A stretch of 64,000 bases of DNA, from NCBI RefSeq assembly GCF_003003885.1, contig NZ_PVWN01000001.1, positions 227,509 to 291,508 of the forward strand, in the 5' to 3' direction. Positions 47,186 through 54,650 of this stretch are shown in pieces. Within the stretch, counting starts at the first letter, position 1, and the number at the start of each line of letters is the position of its first letter. The DNA is from Chlorogloea sp. CCALA 695 (GTDB lineage Bacteria > Cyanobacteriota > Cyanobacteriia > Cyanobacteriales > Chroococcidiopsidaceae). A model generated the notes under the pieces. The model made no database searches. It was not told the DNA's origin and saw only the letters and a program-made list of their open reading frames with translations. The position numbers and the translations under genes were made by a program.

Positions 47186-49483
47186 CTACTCAAATCGTTG
47201 ATTGACTATTGACCAGCGCTGAATAATATATTTACGATCGCTCTCAATTAGCAATGCAGGCAAGGCATTATCTTTTAAATCGGCGATCGCTTTAAGTTTG
47301 CCTACAGGGCTGCTAAAGTCGCTATATAGTAGCTTTCCAGTATCAGAAAAGGCGATCGCTCGTTGTCCACCTTTGTAAAACTTGTTTTTTGTCAAAGTGG
47401 CAATCTCTCGTTCAGAAATAGTTAGCACTATGTCTTGATTATTGTCTCCAGTAAGCTCAACGAGCCTAATAGTCAAAGTTGCTAATTGTTGCTGCAATTG
47501 CTCAAATTTGGGTACAGACCGATTAGAGGATAACTCGCGCCAAATAGCAGGCAAAAACTCCGTAGCATCTACAGATTCTTGGCTAATAAATTCTGTCATA
47601 GTCATCTGCGTAGGTTCTACCCATTGCAAAGATTCAGCACTAACAGCTAAAGGTATCTGTTTGAGGGCGATTTCTGGCTGCGCTGGTATGAGTAAACGCA
47701 ATTCGCCATTTTGCAATTGCATAGCTTGAACGGTAACGGTAGTAGTCGGCGATTGTCCGTCAAGTAGGGGTAGCACTATGTTGAGATGAGGATCTATATT
47801 AAGACCTAATTGCTGCCACAGAAACTTTGCTGGCTCAGTATTGGGAAGCTTTAATTGGTTAAAAGGCGATCGCACCCAGGTTTGACCATTATGATAAGAA
47901 ATTACTCTAACTTGCTGCCATTTTTGTTTGGTTATAGATTTTGGCTCGATGGACAACCAATCAGCTAAGTTAATTTCCCTTGTTGGCTCTAAATACCCAA
48001 TAATGCGGCTAGGGCGATCTTTAGCTATAGATACAGTTTCATAATCGCCATCTAGCCTTTTGAGCAGCTTTTCTGTATATTTTAAGGTTTTTAAACTGTG
48101 GGGTTGCGCTTTGAGCCAAGCAATAGCGCTTGCTTGTCCTTCTTGAGCGCCCAGAATTAGCGCCCCCCAAGTTTGAATTTCTGGGCGGGGGCTAATTTCT
48201 AGAGCCGCTTTTACCCGATTCCATAACCTACCAGAATCATTAATTAAAAAAGTAGCAATTTCTTGAGTATTTTCTGGGGAATCAAGATATATTTGTAAGC
48301 CTTTTTTCCAGCGTCCATCACTCAAGGCTGCGATCGCTTGTTGACTAGGACTAGCCCAAGCAGTATCAGCTTGCTTGCTCGTATATTTGGCGTACAACCT
48401 AATGAAATCAATTTGGGCTTGGGCTGCGGCAGAGGGGCGTTTTTTACCCTGTGGGAGCGACTTTAAGTATTGCCACGCTGGCGACCAAAGACCATTACGA
48501 GCCAAAAATAAAGCATTCTGGTAGGCGGTAGTTTTGATTGCTGGTTCTTCAATGGCAATCGGGACTAGCTGAAATTGATTAAAAGAAGCTTGGGCAGGTT
48601 TAACTTGATAAACTTGCAATTGTGGTTCTAGTTCGCTAGTGCGATCTACTATTAGTTCAGGAAAACCGCCGCCTGTAACTTGTTGCCATTTAGGGACAAT
48701 TCCTGTGGGGCTAGTCCAGGTTAATACTAAACTAAGCGCCGAGCGAGTTGTATCGTAGTGGAGAATCTGACCGTAAGCAATTTCATTATCCGATTGCTGG
48801 CTTTGACCTATTAAATATAGCCAAGTGCCTGACTTGGGTGGATCTCCTGAAAACTTTTGCAGTTGAGTCAAAGGTAATAGCCGCGTAGAACCGTAGTTAG
48901 GGGTTTGGGAATCTACAACCGGAGCAATGACAAAAGACTCATCTGGCCCCGATACCGATAGCTTATTAATGAGATCATAAGTAGTGTTGTCAGCTTGTAA
49001 GGGGAATTTGAAATCATTTTTTGCTAACTGATAAGTTCGCAATTCGACAATTTCTTGACAATTGGTTTGGCAGTTTGATTGTCGCTTAGATACGGGTATA
49101 ACTAAAGACTTAACAACTAAAGTTTTGGCATCGGTTTCTAGCGCCAAAGGTTCCCCAGCTATTTTTCCTTGTCTACGCAAGTATTCTTCAACTTGTTGGA
49201 GGGTTTGCGGCTGTTGTTCGGGATTAGTAGCGGCGAATTTTACTCCCGGAGGCAAAATTTTATTTACATCATTAACTGCATCAGGATTGACAAATAATTG
49301 CAAGCTCAACCAAGCGCCCCCAGCAACGGCACTTGCAGCCGTCAATATTAGAGCCAAAGCTAGTAACGAATTTCCCCAACCATTAGTTTTTGATGGTTTT
49401 TTAGCTTCTACGGGGCGATAGATAATTGCTGGAGGAAGACTTTTTATTGCTTGGAGTGTTTGCTTGCGCGTTCTTTTTGCCAT
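47186..49483 (-). CDS. Membrane-anchored hypothetical protein, 765 aa
   Basis: A basic N-terminus (AKRTRKQTLQAIKSLPPAIIYRP) is followed by one membrane helix at about residues 38-60 and a large soluble part with no recognised enzyme motif. It contains CQTNCQE near residue 138 and FG-GAP-like beta segments (for example WQQVTGGGFPELIVDRTSE near 265, and LTGDNNQDIVLTISE near 680). A helical middle with TPR-like character lies at 320-480. The overall pattern suggests a periplasmic or lumenal beta-propeller-like protein. It is encoded beside the pilin cluster but on the opposite strand. Confidence 0.75.
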   Translation of the reverse strand: MAKRTRKQTLQAIKSLPPAIIYRPVEAKKPSKTNGWGNSLLALALILTAASAVAGGAWLSLQLFVNPDAVNDVNKILPPGVKFAATNPEQQPQTLQQVEEYLRRQGKIAGEPLALETDAKTLVVKSLVIPVSKRQSNCQTNCQEIVELRTYQLAKNDFKFPLQADNTTYDLINKLSVSGPDESFVIAPVVDSQTPNYGSTRLLPLTQLQKFSGDPPKSGTWLYLIGQSQQSDNEIAYGQILHYDTTRSALSLVLTWTSPTGIVPKWQQVTGGGFPELIVDRTSELEPQLQVYQVKPAQASFNQFQLVPIAIEEPAIKTTAYQNALFLARNGLWSPAWQYLKSLPQGKKRPSAAAQAQIDFIRLYAKYTSKQADTAWASPSQQAIAALSDGRWKKGLQIYLDSPENTQEIATFLINDSGRLWNRVKAALEISPRPEIQTWGALILGAQEGQASAIAWLKAQPHSLKTLKYTEKLLKRLDGDYETVSIAKDRPSRIIGYLEPTREINLADWLSIEPKSITKQKWQQVRVISYHNGQTWVRSPFNQLKLPNTEPAKFLWQQLGLNIDPHLNIVLPLLDGQSPTTTVTVQAMQLQNGELRLLIPAQPEIALKQIPLAVSAESLQWVEPTQMTMTEFISQESVDATEFLPAIWRELSSNRSVPKFEQLQQQLATLTIRLVELTGDNNQDIVLTISEREIATLTKNKFYKGGQRAIAFSDTGKLLYSDFSSPVGKLKAIADLKDNALPALLIESDRKYIIQRWSIVNQRFE

Positions 49484-49582
49484 CGGAATTAAATTTACTT
49501 TGTAACATTAGTTACAGGTTTTCAGCGTGTTAATGATTTTACGCCGTTCTACAAGAAGGTTTTAAAAGTCTCTCTATTAGTA

Positions 49583-49690
49583 TCAAATCGTTTAGATTTT
49601 TCCTAAAAAGGATACTAATCCATATTTTCCCCTTTTTCAAATCGTTTAGATTTTTCCTAAAAAGGATACTAATCCATATTTTCCCCCCTT
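49583..49690. repeat. Second tandem 54-bp direct repeat, two copies
   Basis: Copies at 49583-49636 and 49637-49690 both begin TCAAATCGTTTAGATTTTTC and carry CATATTTTCCCC near their ends. They are identical apart from the last few bases, where the second runs into the palindromic element. The unit sequence is unrelated to that at 12622-12729, but the period and position relative to the element are the same. Confidence 0.9.
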
Positions 49691-49713
49691 AATAAGGGGG
49701 GTTAGGGGGGATC
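49683..49713. repeat. Short palindromic element, copy R2
   Basis: CCCCCCTTAATAAGGGGGG forms a 6-9 bp stem and is followed by TTAGGGGGGATC, the same ending as the element at 12724-12800. The central CAAAAAGC part is missing here. Elements of this type are common in cyanobacterial intergenic DNA. Confidence 0.75.
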
Positions 49714-49973
49714 TTGCGTATCACAAGTTCGTCAAAGGCACTACATTACCAGATGTGAAATGCAAACTGGCTCTCCTATAGAAGTAAACCCACATTTATT
49801 AACCAAATTCGACCCGTTTGAAACCGTGCTTCTACGGGATAACCACAGAATACTTACCTCAACCAAGTACAAATACTGAACTTTGAATATAGGTGATAGG
49901 AATGCTGTTTTAGGTGGGTAAGTTATTAGTAACAAAGAATGAAAGCCACACACCACCCAAAGGACACACTCAA

Positions 49974-50534
49974 ATGAAAGCTCAAATTGCCGCTAAGTAC
50001 ATCCAATTCCTCAGCAACAAAAAAGCTAACAAAAACTCCGGTTTTACTTTAATTGAACTATTAGTTGTAATTATCATCATCGGTATTTTATCCGCTATTG
50101 CATTGCCTTCTTTCTTAAACCAAGCTGCTAAAGCTCGTGCATCAGAAGCCAGAACAAACGTCGGTGCAGTTAACCGCTCACAGCAAGCATATTACCTTGA
50201 AAACCAAGCGTTTGTTGCAAGTGTAACTGCAGATAATGGCGCTCCTGCTGCATTGGGTCTAGGTGTTAACAATACACCAAACTATTCTTACTCATCAGTT
50301 CTTGATAGCACAACTGGTGTATTCAATTACGGAACACCAGGAACGGGCAAGACTGACCTTAAGGCATATGTTGGTGGTGTCTTAAGAACTGCAAATACTA
50401 CTACCATATCCAACCTATGTGAAACGCTTGCCTCCACTACTGCGGCTGCTGCTCCTCCAGTATTGAATCCAACAGCTAATGCTAATGCTGGTTCTGTTAC
50501 GTGCGTTGCAGCAAGTACAAAACCACTGAACTAA
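49974..50534 (+). CDS. Type IV pilin (PilA-like)
   Basis: This 186-residue prepilin has a 23-residue leader ending KNSG, cut before F24 in the motif FTLIELLVVIIIIGILSAIALP. The conserved E5 of the mature protein is present. The rest is a variable globular head with two cysteines near the end (NLCETL and VTCVA) that probably form a disulfide. It builds or modifies surface pili for motility, adhesion and DNA uptake. An upstream in-frame start at 49914 is less likely, because AAGGA at 49960-49964 precedes the ATG at 49974. A second pilin lies downstream. Confidence 0.94.
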   Translation: MKAQIAAKYIQFLSNKKANKNSGFTLIELLVVIIIIGILSAIALPSFLNQAAKARASEARTNVGAVNRSQQAYYLENQAFVASVTADNGAPAALGLGVNNTPNYSYSSVLDSTTGVFNYGTPGTGKTDLKAYVGGVLRTANTTTISNLCETLASTTAAAAPPVLNPTANANAGSVTCVAASTKPLN

Positions 50535-50572
50535 TAAATAAGCTAACTAAGCTCAATTCACAATATCTATAG

Positions 50573-50603
50573 GAGGTGGTTAAAATTTTTCCCGCCTCTT
50601 TTT
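50573..50603 (+). terminator. Terminator between the two pilin genes
   Basis: GAGGTGG and CCGCCTC form a 7-bp stem with one G-T pair, followed by five T. It suggests that the first pilin is made mostly from its own transcript, with read-through giving lower levels of the second. Confidence 0.65.
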
Positions 50604-50684
50604 GCTTTTGAGCAATATTTTTGCAATTTGCTATCAAAATTTCCCCGGTGACAATTCAACTAAAAATAGTAAGGTATTACTGAA

Positions 50685-51215
50685 ATGAAAGATCGCTTTG
50701 TACTTACGTATTTACAGTTGCTTCCTAAGCAAAAGACGGGTCGATACACGGGCTTTACTTTAATTGAACTCCTGGTAGTCATCATCATCATCGGAATTTT
50801 ATCTACTATTGCCTTACCTTCCTTCCTTGCTCAAGCTACTAAAGCTCGTGCTTCAGAATCTAGAACTAATATTGGTTCATTAAATCGAGCGCAGCAGTCT
50901 TATTATTTTGAGAACCAGCAATTTGCTCAGGATAATGTTACTAGCACTGCTATTGAGAAACTGAATATTGGTATCAAAGACAATACTACTAATTACACCT
51001 ACTTTGTAGTTACTATCGCACCTACAGTTAAGGTAACAAACAAAGCAACCGCAAAAAACAACGATTTAAAAGGTTATGCTGGTGGTGTTTTTTCCTCCGC
51101 AGGGCTTACAAACTCAATTATGTGTGAAGCGGATGCTTCTGGTATTACAGATGTGAACGAACCAACTAGCCTTACTAATTGCGGTTTCGGTTCTCATAGA
51201 GTGCCACTACAATAA
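50685..51215 (+). CDS. Second type IV pilin
   Basis: This 176-residue prepilin shares the 23-residue leader length (cut before F24 in YTGFTLIELLVVI) and the helix LPSFLAQATKARASESRTN with the first pilin. The heads differ: this one keeps two cysteines (IMCEA and LTNCGF) but has shorter loops. It is likely a paralogue produced by tandem duplication and may act as a minor or alternative pilin. In Synechocystis two pilA genes are also adjacent (sll1694-sll1695), which is recalled, not checked here. Confidence 0.93.
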   Translation: MKDRFVLTYLQLLPKQKTGRYTGFTLIELLVVIIIIGILSTIALPSFLAQATKARASESRTNIGSLNRAQQSYYFENQQFAQDNVTSTAIEKLNIGIKDNTTNYTYFVVTIAPTVKVTNKATAKNNDLKGYAGGVFSSAGLTNSIMCEADASGITDVNEPTSLTNCGFGSHRVPLQ

Positions 51216-51323
51216 TCAAAGTTTTCGTCACTCTCATCAACCAGAAAGTATATAATTAATTGAGCTATAAGCTTTAACTTGTATTTGCTAACGATCAATA
51301 ATACGTTTTAGGCATTGTTAGAA

Positions 51324-52124
51324 ATGGTTGCTTTGTCTCGCCAAAATCTGAATCAATCAATATGCGCATTGATAGTAGCTTTGCTAGGAATTACCGCAGT
51401 CATAGCTTTTCAAATGCCTCAATTAAATAGCTTAGTCAAAAAATCAGCAACCGCCTCAGCCGAAGATTTCAAAAAAGATTTAGAATCCGAAAGACTGCAA
51501 CTAGAGTTAATGCAAAAATTGCCTAGCTTTGGTTTTGATAACATGATAGGAAATTGGGCATTTATCAAATTTGCTCAATACTTTGGGGATGAGACAGCCA
51601 GAGACAAGAGCGACTATAGCCTTAGTCCAGAATATTTTAAAGTAATTATAAATCAAGATCCATACTTTATAGATGCCTATCGGTTTCTTTCGAGTAGTAC
51701 AACCTTGTATGCAGGAATGCCAGAGCGTACAGTAGCTTTGATGCAACAAGGCTTAAAATCTCTTGCTCCCAAAATTCCCAACAAATCTTACTACATTTGG
51801 CGTTACAAAGGAACTGACGAATTATTATTTCTCGGCGACAGCCAAGCCGCGAAACAATCCTTTGAAACCGCAGGCAAGTGGGCAGATACTTACTCTGATG
51901 ATGACAGCAAATATCTAGCAAAAATCTCTCATCAAACCGCACAATTCTTAGCAAAAAACCCTAATAGCAAATCGGCTCAAGTTAGTGCTTGGTCAATGGT
52001 ATTAAACAACGCCTTCGACGATCGCGTCCGAAAAATAGCAATTAGCCGCATCCAAGCTTTAGGCGGCACAGTCTCCATTACCCCCGACGGACAAGTAAAG
52101 GTACAACCGCCAAAGAAAGACTAA
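51324..52124 (+). CDS. Pilin-cluster companion, TPR-like membrane-anchored protein
   Basis: This 266-residue protein has one N-terminal membrane helix (about residues 12-32), a charged helix, then MIGNWAFIKFAQYFGDETARD and repeated helical hairpins with TPR-like spacing (about 95-240). A gene of this kind follows the two pilA genes in Synechocystis (sll1696, recalled), so it probably helps pilin maturation or assembly. No enzyme motif is visible. The ATG at 51324 is preferred over the TTG at 51315. Confidence 0.75.
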   Translation: MVALSRQNLNQSICALIVALLGITAVIAFQMPQLNSLVKKSATASAEDFKKDLESERLQLELMQKLPSFGFDNMIGNWAFIKFAQYFGDETARDKSDYSLSPEYFKVIINQDPYFIDAYRFLSSSTTLYAGMPERTVALMQQGLKSLAPKIPNKSYYIWRYKGTDELLFLGDSQAAKQSFETAGKWADTYSDDDSKYLAKISHQTAQFLAKNPNSKSAQVSAWSMVLNNAFDDRVRKIAISRIQALGGTVSITPDGQVKVQPPKKD

Positions 52125-52126
52125 AA

Positions 52127-52180
52127 TACGCCGCAAACTCTCTCCTAGGTAGTAATTACCGCGCCAAATGCGCCAAAATT
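52127..52180. repeat. Left direct repeat flanking the toxin-antitoxin pair
   Basis: The stretch CCGCAAACT, then GGTAGTAATTACCGC, then ATGCGCCAA is related to the block at 53016-53062 on the other side of the toxin gene. Identity is about three quarters over some 45 bases by eye. Confidence 0.5.
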
Positions 52181-52224
52181 ATGTTATTCATCTGAGCCAA
52201 TCTAGCGAGTAGAGAAAAGTAAAT

Positions 52225-52506
52225 ATGTCTCAGCAATACCCGATTGAACAAATCTCGTTTAACTTTGACAAGATTCTTCAAGAAGTCGAACAAGGCGAAC
52301 CAATACAAATTAGTTGGCAAGGCAAGCAAGTTGCTGTCATGCTTTCAGCATCAGAATACGAGCGTTTGCTAACCAAACAAGTAGGATTTTGGGAATCTGT
52401 ACAACAATTTCGCCAAGAATACGAAGTAGAAAAAGCTGATATCGATCCCGATGTAGTCTTTGGAGATGTGCGAGATAAATCTCCTGGGTCAGAGGTAATC
52501 TTTTGA
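52225..52506 (+). CDS. Phd/YefM-type antitoxin
   Basis: This 93-residue protein has the YefM/Phd fold: an N-terminal IEQISFNFDKILQEVEQGEPIQISWQGKQVAVML region that binds DNA as a dimer, then a flexible C-terminal acidic part (FRQEYEVEKADIDPDVVF) that would wrap around the toxin. The stop codon overlaps the start of the PIN toxin gene by 4 bases, the usual coupled arrangement. Such antitoxins also repress their own operon. Confidence 0.9.
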   Translation: MSQQYPIEQISFNFDKILQEVEQGEPIQISWQGKQVAVMLSASEYERLLTKQVGFWESVQQFRQEYEVEKADIDPDVVFGDVRDKSPGSEVIF

Positions 52507-52931
52507 CAAAATTTCGCTTTCTTCTAGACACCAACATTCTCTCAGAACCATTACGCCCACGTCCCAACTCAAACGTTGTGAAAATGCTGCAACAACACGA
52601 AAAAGTAATAGCAACTGCTACTATTGTATTGCATGAACTTTTGTTCGGATGCTATCGATTACCAACCAACTCAAATAAACGTCAAATTATTGAAGTGTAT
52701 TTGAATCGGGAAGTTAGACAAAAAACACCTCTATTATCCTACGATGTAGCAGCAGCAGAATGGTTTGCCCTAGAAAGAGCAAGACTTGTATCAGTAGGAA
52801 AAACCCCAGCCTATAGCGACGGACAAATTGCAGCGATTTCACAAGTAAATGATCTAATTTTAGTCACAAACAATGTTTCCGATTATGCCGATTTCCAAAA
52901 CCTAAAAATAGAAAACTGGTTCGTACTGTGA
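52503..52931 (+). CDS. VapC-type PIN-domain toxin
   Basis: This 142-residue PIN ribonuclease shows the acidic metal-binding residues D9 (FLLDTNILSE), E45 (VLHELLFG) and D106 (YSDGQIAAIS) and the TNNVSDY end motif (N123, D127). VapC toxins cut tRNA or rRNA when the antitoxin is lost. The start is the TTG at 52503, which overlaps the TGA stop of the antitoxin. Related direct repeats flank the pair. Confidence 0.92.
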   Translation: MTKFRFLLDTNILSEPLRPRPNSNVVKMLQQHEKVIATATIVLHELLFGCYRLPTNSNKRQIIEVYLNREVRQKTPLLSYDVAAAEWFALERARLVSVGKTPAYSDGQIAAISQVNDLILVTNNVSDYADFQNLKIENWFVL

Positions 52932-53015
52932 CTTTGACCGAATGGAGATTAGCGATCGCACTGTCAATTAGCAGTTGGTCAAGATAGGTTTTTAATCTAG
53001 GCATTTTAGCCGATC

Positions 53016-53062
53016 ACCGCAAACTTACTTATATGGTAGTAATTACCGCACCCGATGCACCA
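53016..53062. repeat. Right direct repeat flanking the toxin-antitoxin pair
   Basis: It carries CCGCAAACT, GGTAGTAATTACCGC and ATGCACCAA in the same order as the block at 52127-52180. It lies about 120 bases before the DUF4327 gene and could include that gene's regulatory region. Confidence 0.5.
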
Positions 53063-53183
53063 AGAGCGAAGTCTTGTGATAGTGTAGAAAAGTAGAAATA
53101 AGATTCCCCAACATCATAATCAACTTTTAGGGATCACTTCTGCCAAAACATTTACCCAATTCAATCGGAATTTAATTGACTTT

Positions 53184-53402
53184 ATGGCTCAACAAGTTAT
53201 TCACCCGATGGTGAAGTTGCAGCGCCACGCGCACTCACTTGTAGAATCCAAAATCCTCAAGCCTACAGATAGCATCTCAAAAATGGCGCTTTTGTATGGT
53301 ACTGAGTGGTCTTACTTGAAAAAAGAACTACTAGATTTTGACTTTACTACCCAAGACCCGATCAGCGACCTATTAGCTGTAGAAAATTGGGACGATGATT
53401 AA
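53184..53402 (+). CDS. DUF4327 family protein
   Basis: This 72-residue cyanobacterial protein has the family pattern VKLQRHAHSLVESKILKPTDSISKMALLYGTEW, then LKKELLDFDF and the acidic end QDPISDLLAVENWDDD. No function is known for the family. It is convergent with the kinase gene, with six bases between stops. Confidence 0.85.
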   Translation: MAQQVIHPMVKLQRHAHSLVESKILKPTDSISKMALLYGTEWSYLKKELLDFDFTTQDPISDLLAVENWDDD

Positions 53403-53408
53403 TTGCCC

Positions 53409-54629
53409 CTAAAGGCAAGCAGACAGAGCCTTAGAGAGTTGTGCAGCATTGGCATAGCGATCGCCTGGTAGGGGTTCTGTAACGCGGTCGATTACTTCCC
53501 GCAACTGGGGAGTAATCATCGCTAAACCGTCAATATTAAAGCGATAACTCTTACCCCTTTGGCGGAAAAACTTAAACGGAGTTTCCCCCGTCAACAAAAA
53601 TATTAGCGTTGGCCCAATAGCGTACAAATCTGACTGAATTAGCGGCTGTCCGCGTTCCTGTTCGGGAGCGCAATAACCTTCAGCGCCGATTCTAGTCCCA
53701 GCATAAGTGCCAGTTTCTTTAACCGCGCCAAAATCTAATACAATAATCTGCCGATCAAAAGTGCGTAACATCAAGTTAGCAGGCTTAATATCGCGGTGAA
53801 TTAAGGGCGGCTTTTGGTTGTGAATGTAATTGAGAACATCGCAAGTTTGTACCATCCAGGCGATCGCTTTTTCTGGACTTACCGCACCTTTGTCGTGAAT
53901 CATGTTCTCTAAATCTTGACCGTGAATTAGCTCCATTGCCAAGTATTTTTTGCCAGCTTCTAAAAAGAAATCATAATACTTAGGGATGCCAGAATGATGC
54001 AGCGTCTTTAAAGTCCGGGCTTCGCGCTCAAACAATTCTTGCGCCTTGACGACTTTTGCCATGTCTGCATTCATTTCTTTCAAAACTAGCAGTTGCGGTG
54101 TGCCAGAAACTGATCTAGCCTTATCCCAAGCTAAATAAGTAGTCCCCATCCCCCCTTGTCCAATAGTCCGTAAAACATGATACTGGCGCACTACTCTTTG
54201 AACTAAGATCGGTTCGCCGCAATGAATACAGAATAAATTGTTGGGAGGGTTACCGCTATGCCGACAATGATTAGAAGATGGGTTAATTACCTTTTTTGTT
54301 ACTGGTATTGTTGCCTCAATTTGAAACTTTAGCACCGGGCCACCTTTAGCCAATTGCAGCAAGCAGCCGTCAGTTATCGCGCTTTGAGCGACCAAAATGC
54401 CATCAACAAAAGTTCCATTTGTACCTTTATTAATTGCCTGCCAAGACCTAAGATCGGGCAAAGACTTAGTTTTACGGAGTTCTAAATGATGCCGCGAAAC
54501 CAAAGGCTCCGTTAAGATTACATCATTATCAGGCGATCGCCCGATCCGAATTATCAATGTTTCATCAAGAAATTTCCACTCTTTAAGAGCGGCGTTTTGC
54601 CCAGGTTGTAACAGCGACAGCGTAACCAC
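53409..54629 (-). CDS. Serine/threonine kinase with FHA domain and zinc ribbon
   Basis: Residues about 25-95 form an FHA phosphopeptide-binding domain (IRIGRSPDNDVILTEPLVSRHHLEL). A zinc-ribbon-like segment with CRHSGNPPNNLFCIHCGEPI follows at about 122-143. Residues about 150-406 form a Hanks-type kinase with the G-loop GQGGMGTTYLA, the ATP lysine in VLKEM, the catalytic HRDIKPANLML and DFGAVKE. The start is a GTG at 54629 because the frame has no ATG nearby. It is 21 bases downstream of the PP2C gene, so an opposing kinase/phosphatase pair is encoded in one operon. Confidence 0.93.
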   Translation of the reverse strand: MVTLSLLQPGQNAALKEWKFLDETLIIRIGRSPDNDVILTEPLVSRHHLELRKTKSLPDLRSWQAINKGTNGTFVDGILVAQSAITDGCLLQLAKGGPVLKFQIEATIPVTKKVINPSSNHCRHSGNPPNNLFCIHCGEPILVQRVVRQYHVLRTIGQGGMGTTYLAWDKARSVSGTPQLLVLKEMNADMAKVVKAQELFEREARTLKTLHHSGIPKYYDFFLEAGKKYLAMELIHGQDLENMIHDKGAVSPEKAIAWMVQTCDVLNYIHNQKPPLIHRDIKPANLMLRTFDRQIIVLDFGAVKETGTYAGTRIGAEGYCAPEQERGQPLIQSDLYAIGPTLIFLLTGETPFKFFRQRGKSYRFNIDGLAMITPQLREVIDRVTEPLPGDRYANAAQLSKALSACL

Positions 54630-54650
54630 ATTGATATCGTGTATTTAAAA

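Larger units (their letters stand above)
49484..49973. other. 490-base region upstream of the pilins, with repeats
   Basis: The region holds a GTAACATTAGTTAC palindrome (49502-49515), the 54-bp tandem duplication (49583-49690), a short palindromic element (49683-49713), and the presumed promoter and long leader of the first pilin gene. A minus-strand frame at 49741-49956 does not look like a protein. Confidence 0.5.

Noticed and set aside
49683..49713. Possible insertion-sequence end
   Set aside because: No transposase, no paired terminal repeat and no target duplication was seen. It matches a dispersed palindromic repeat.
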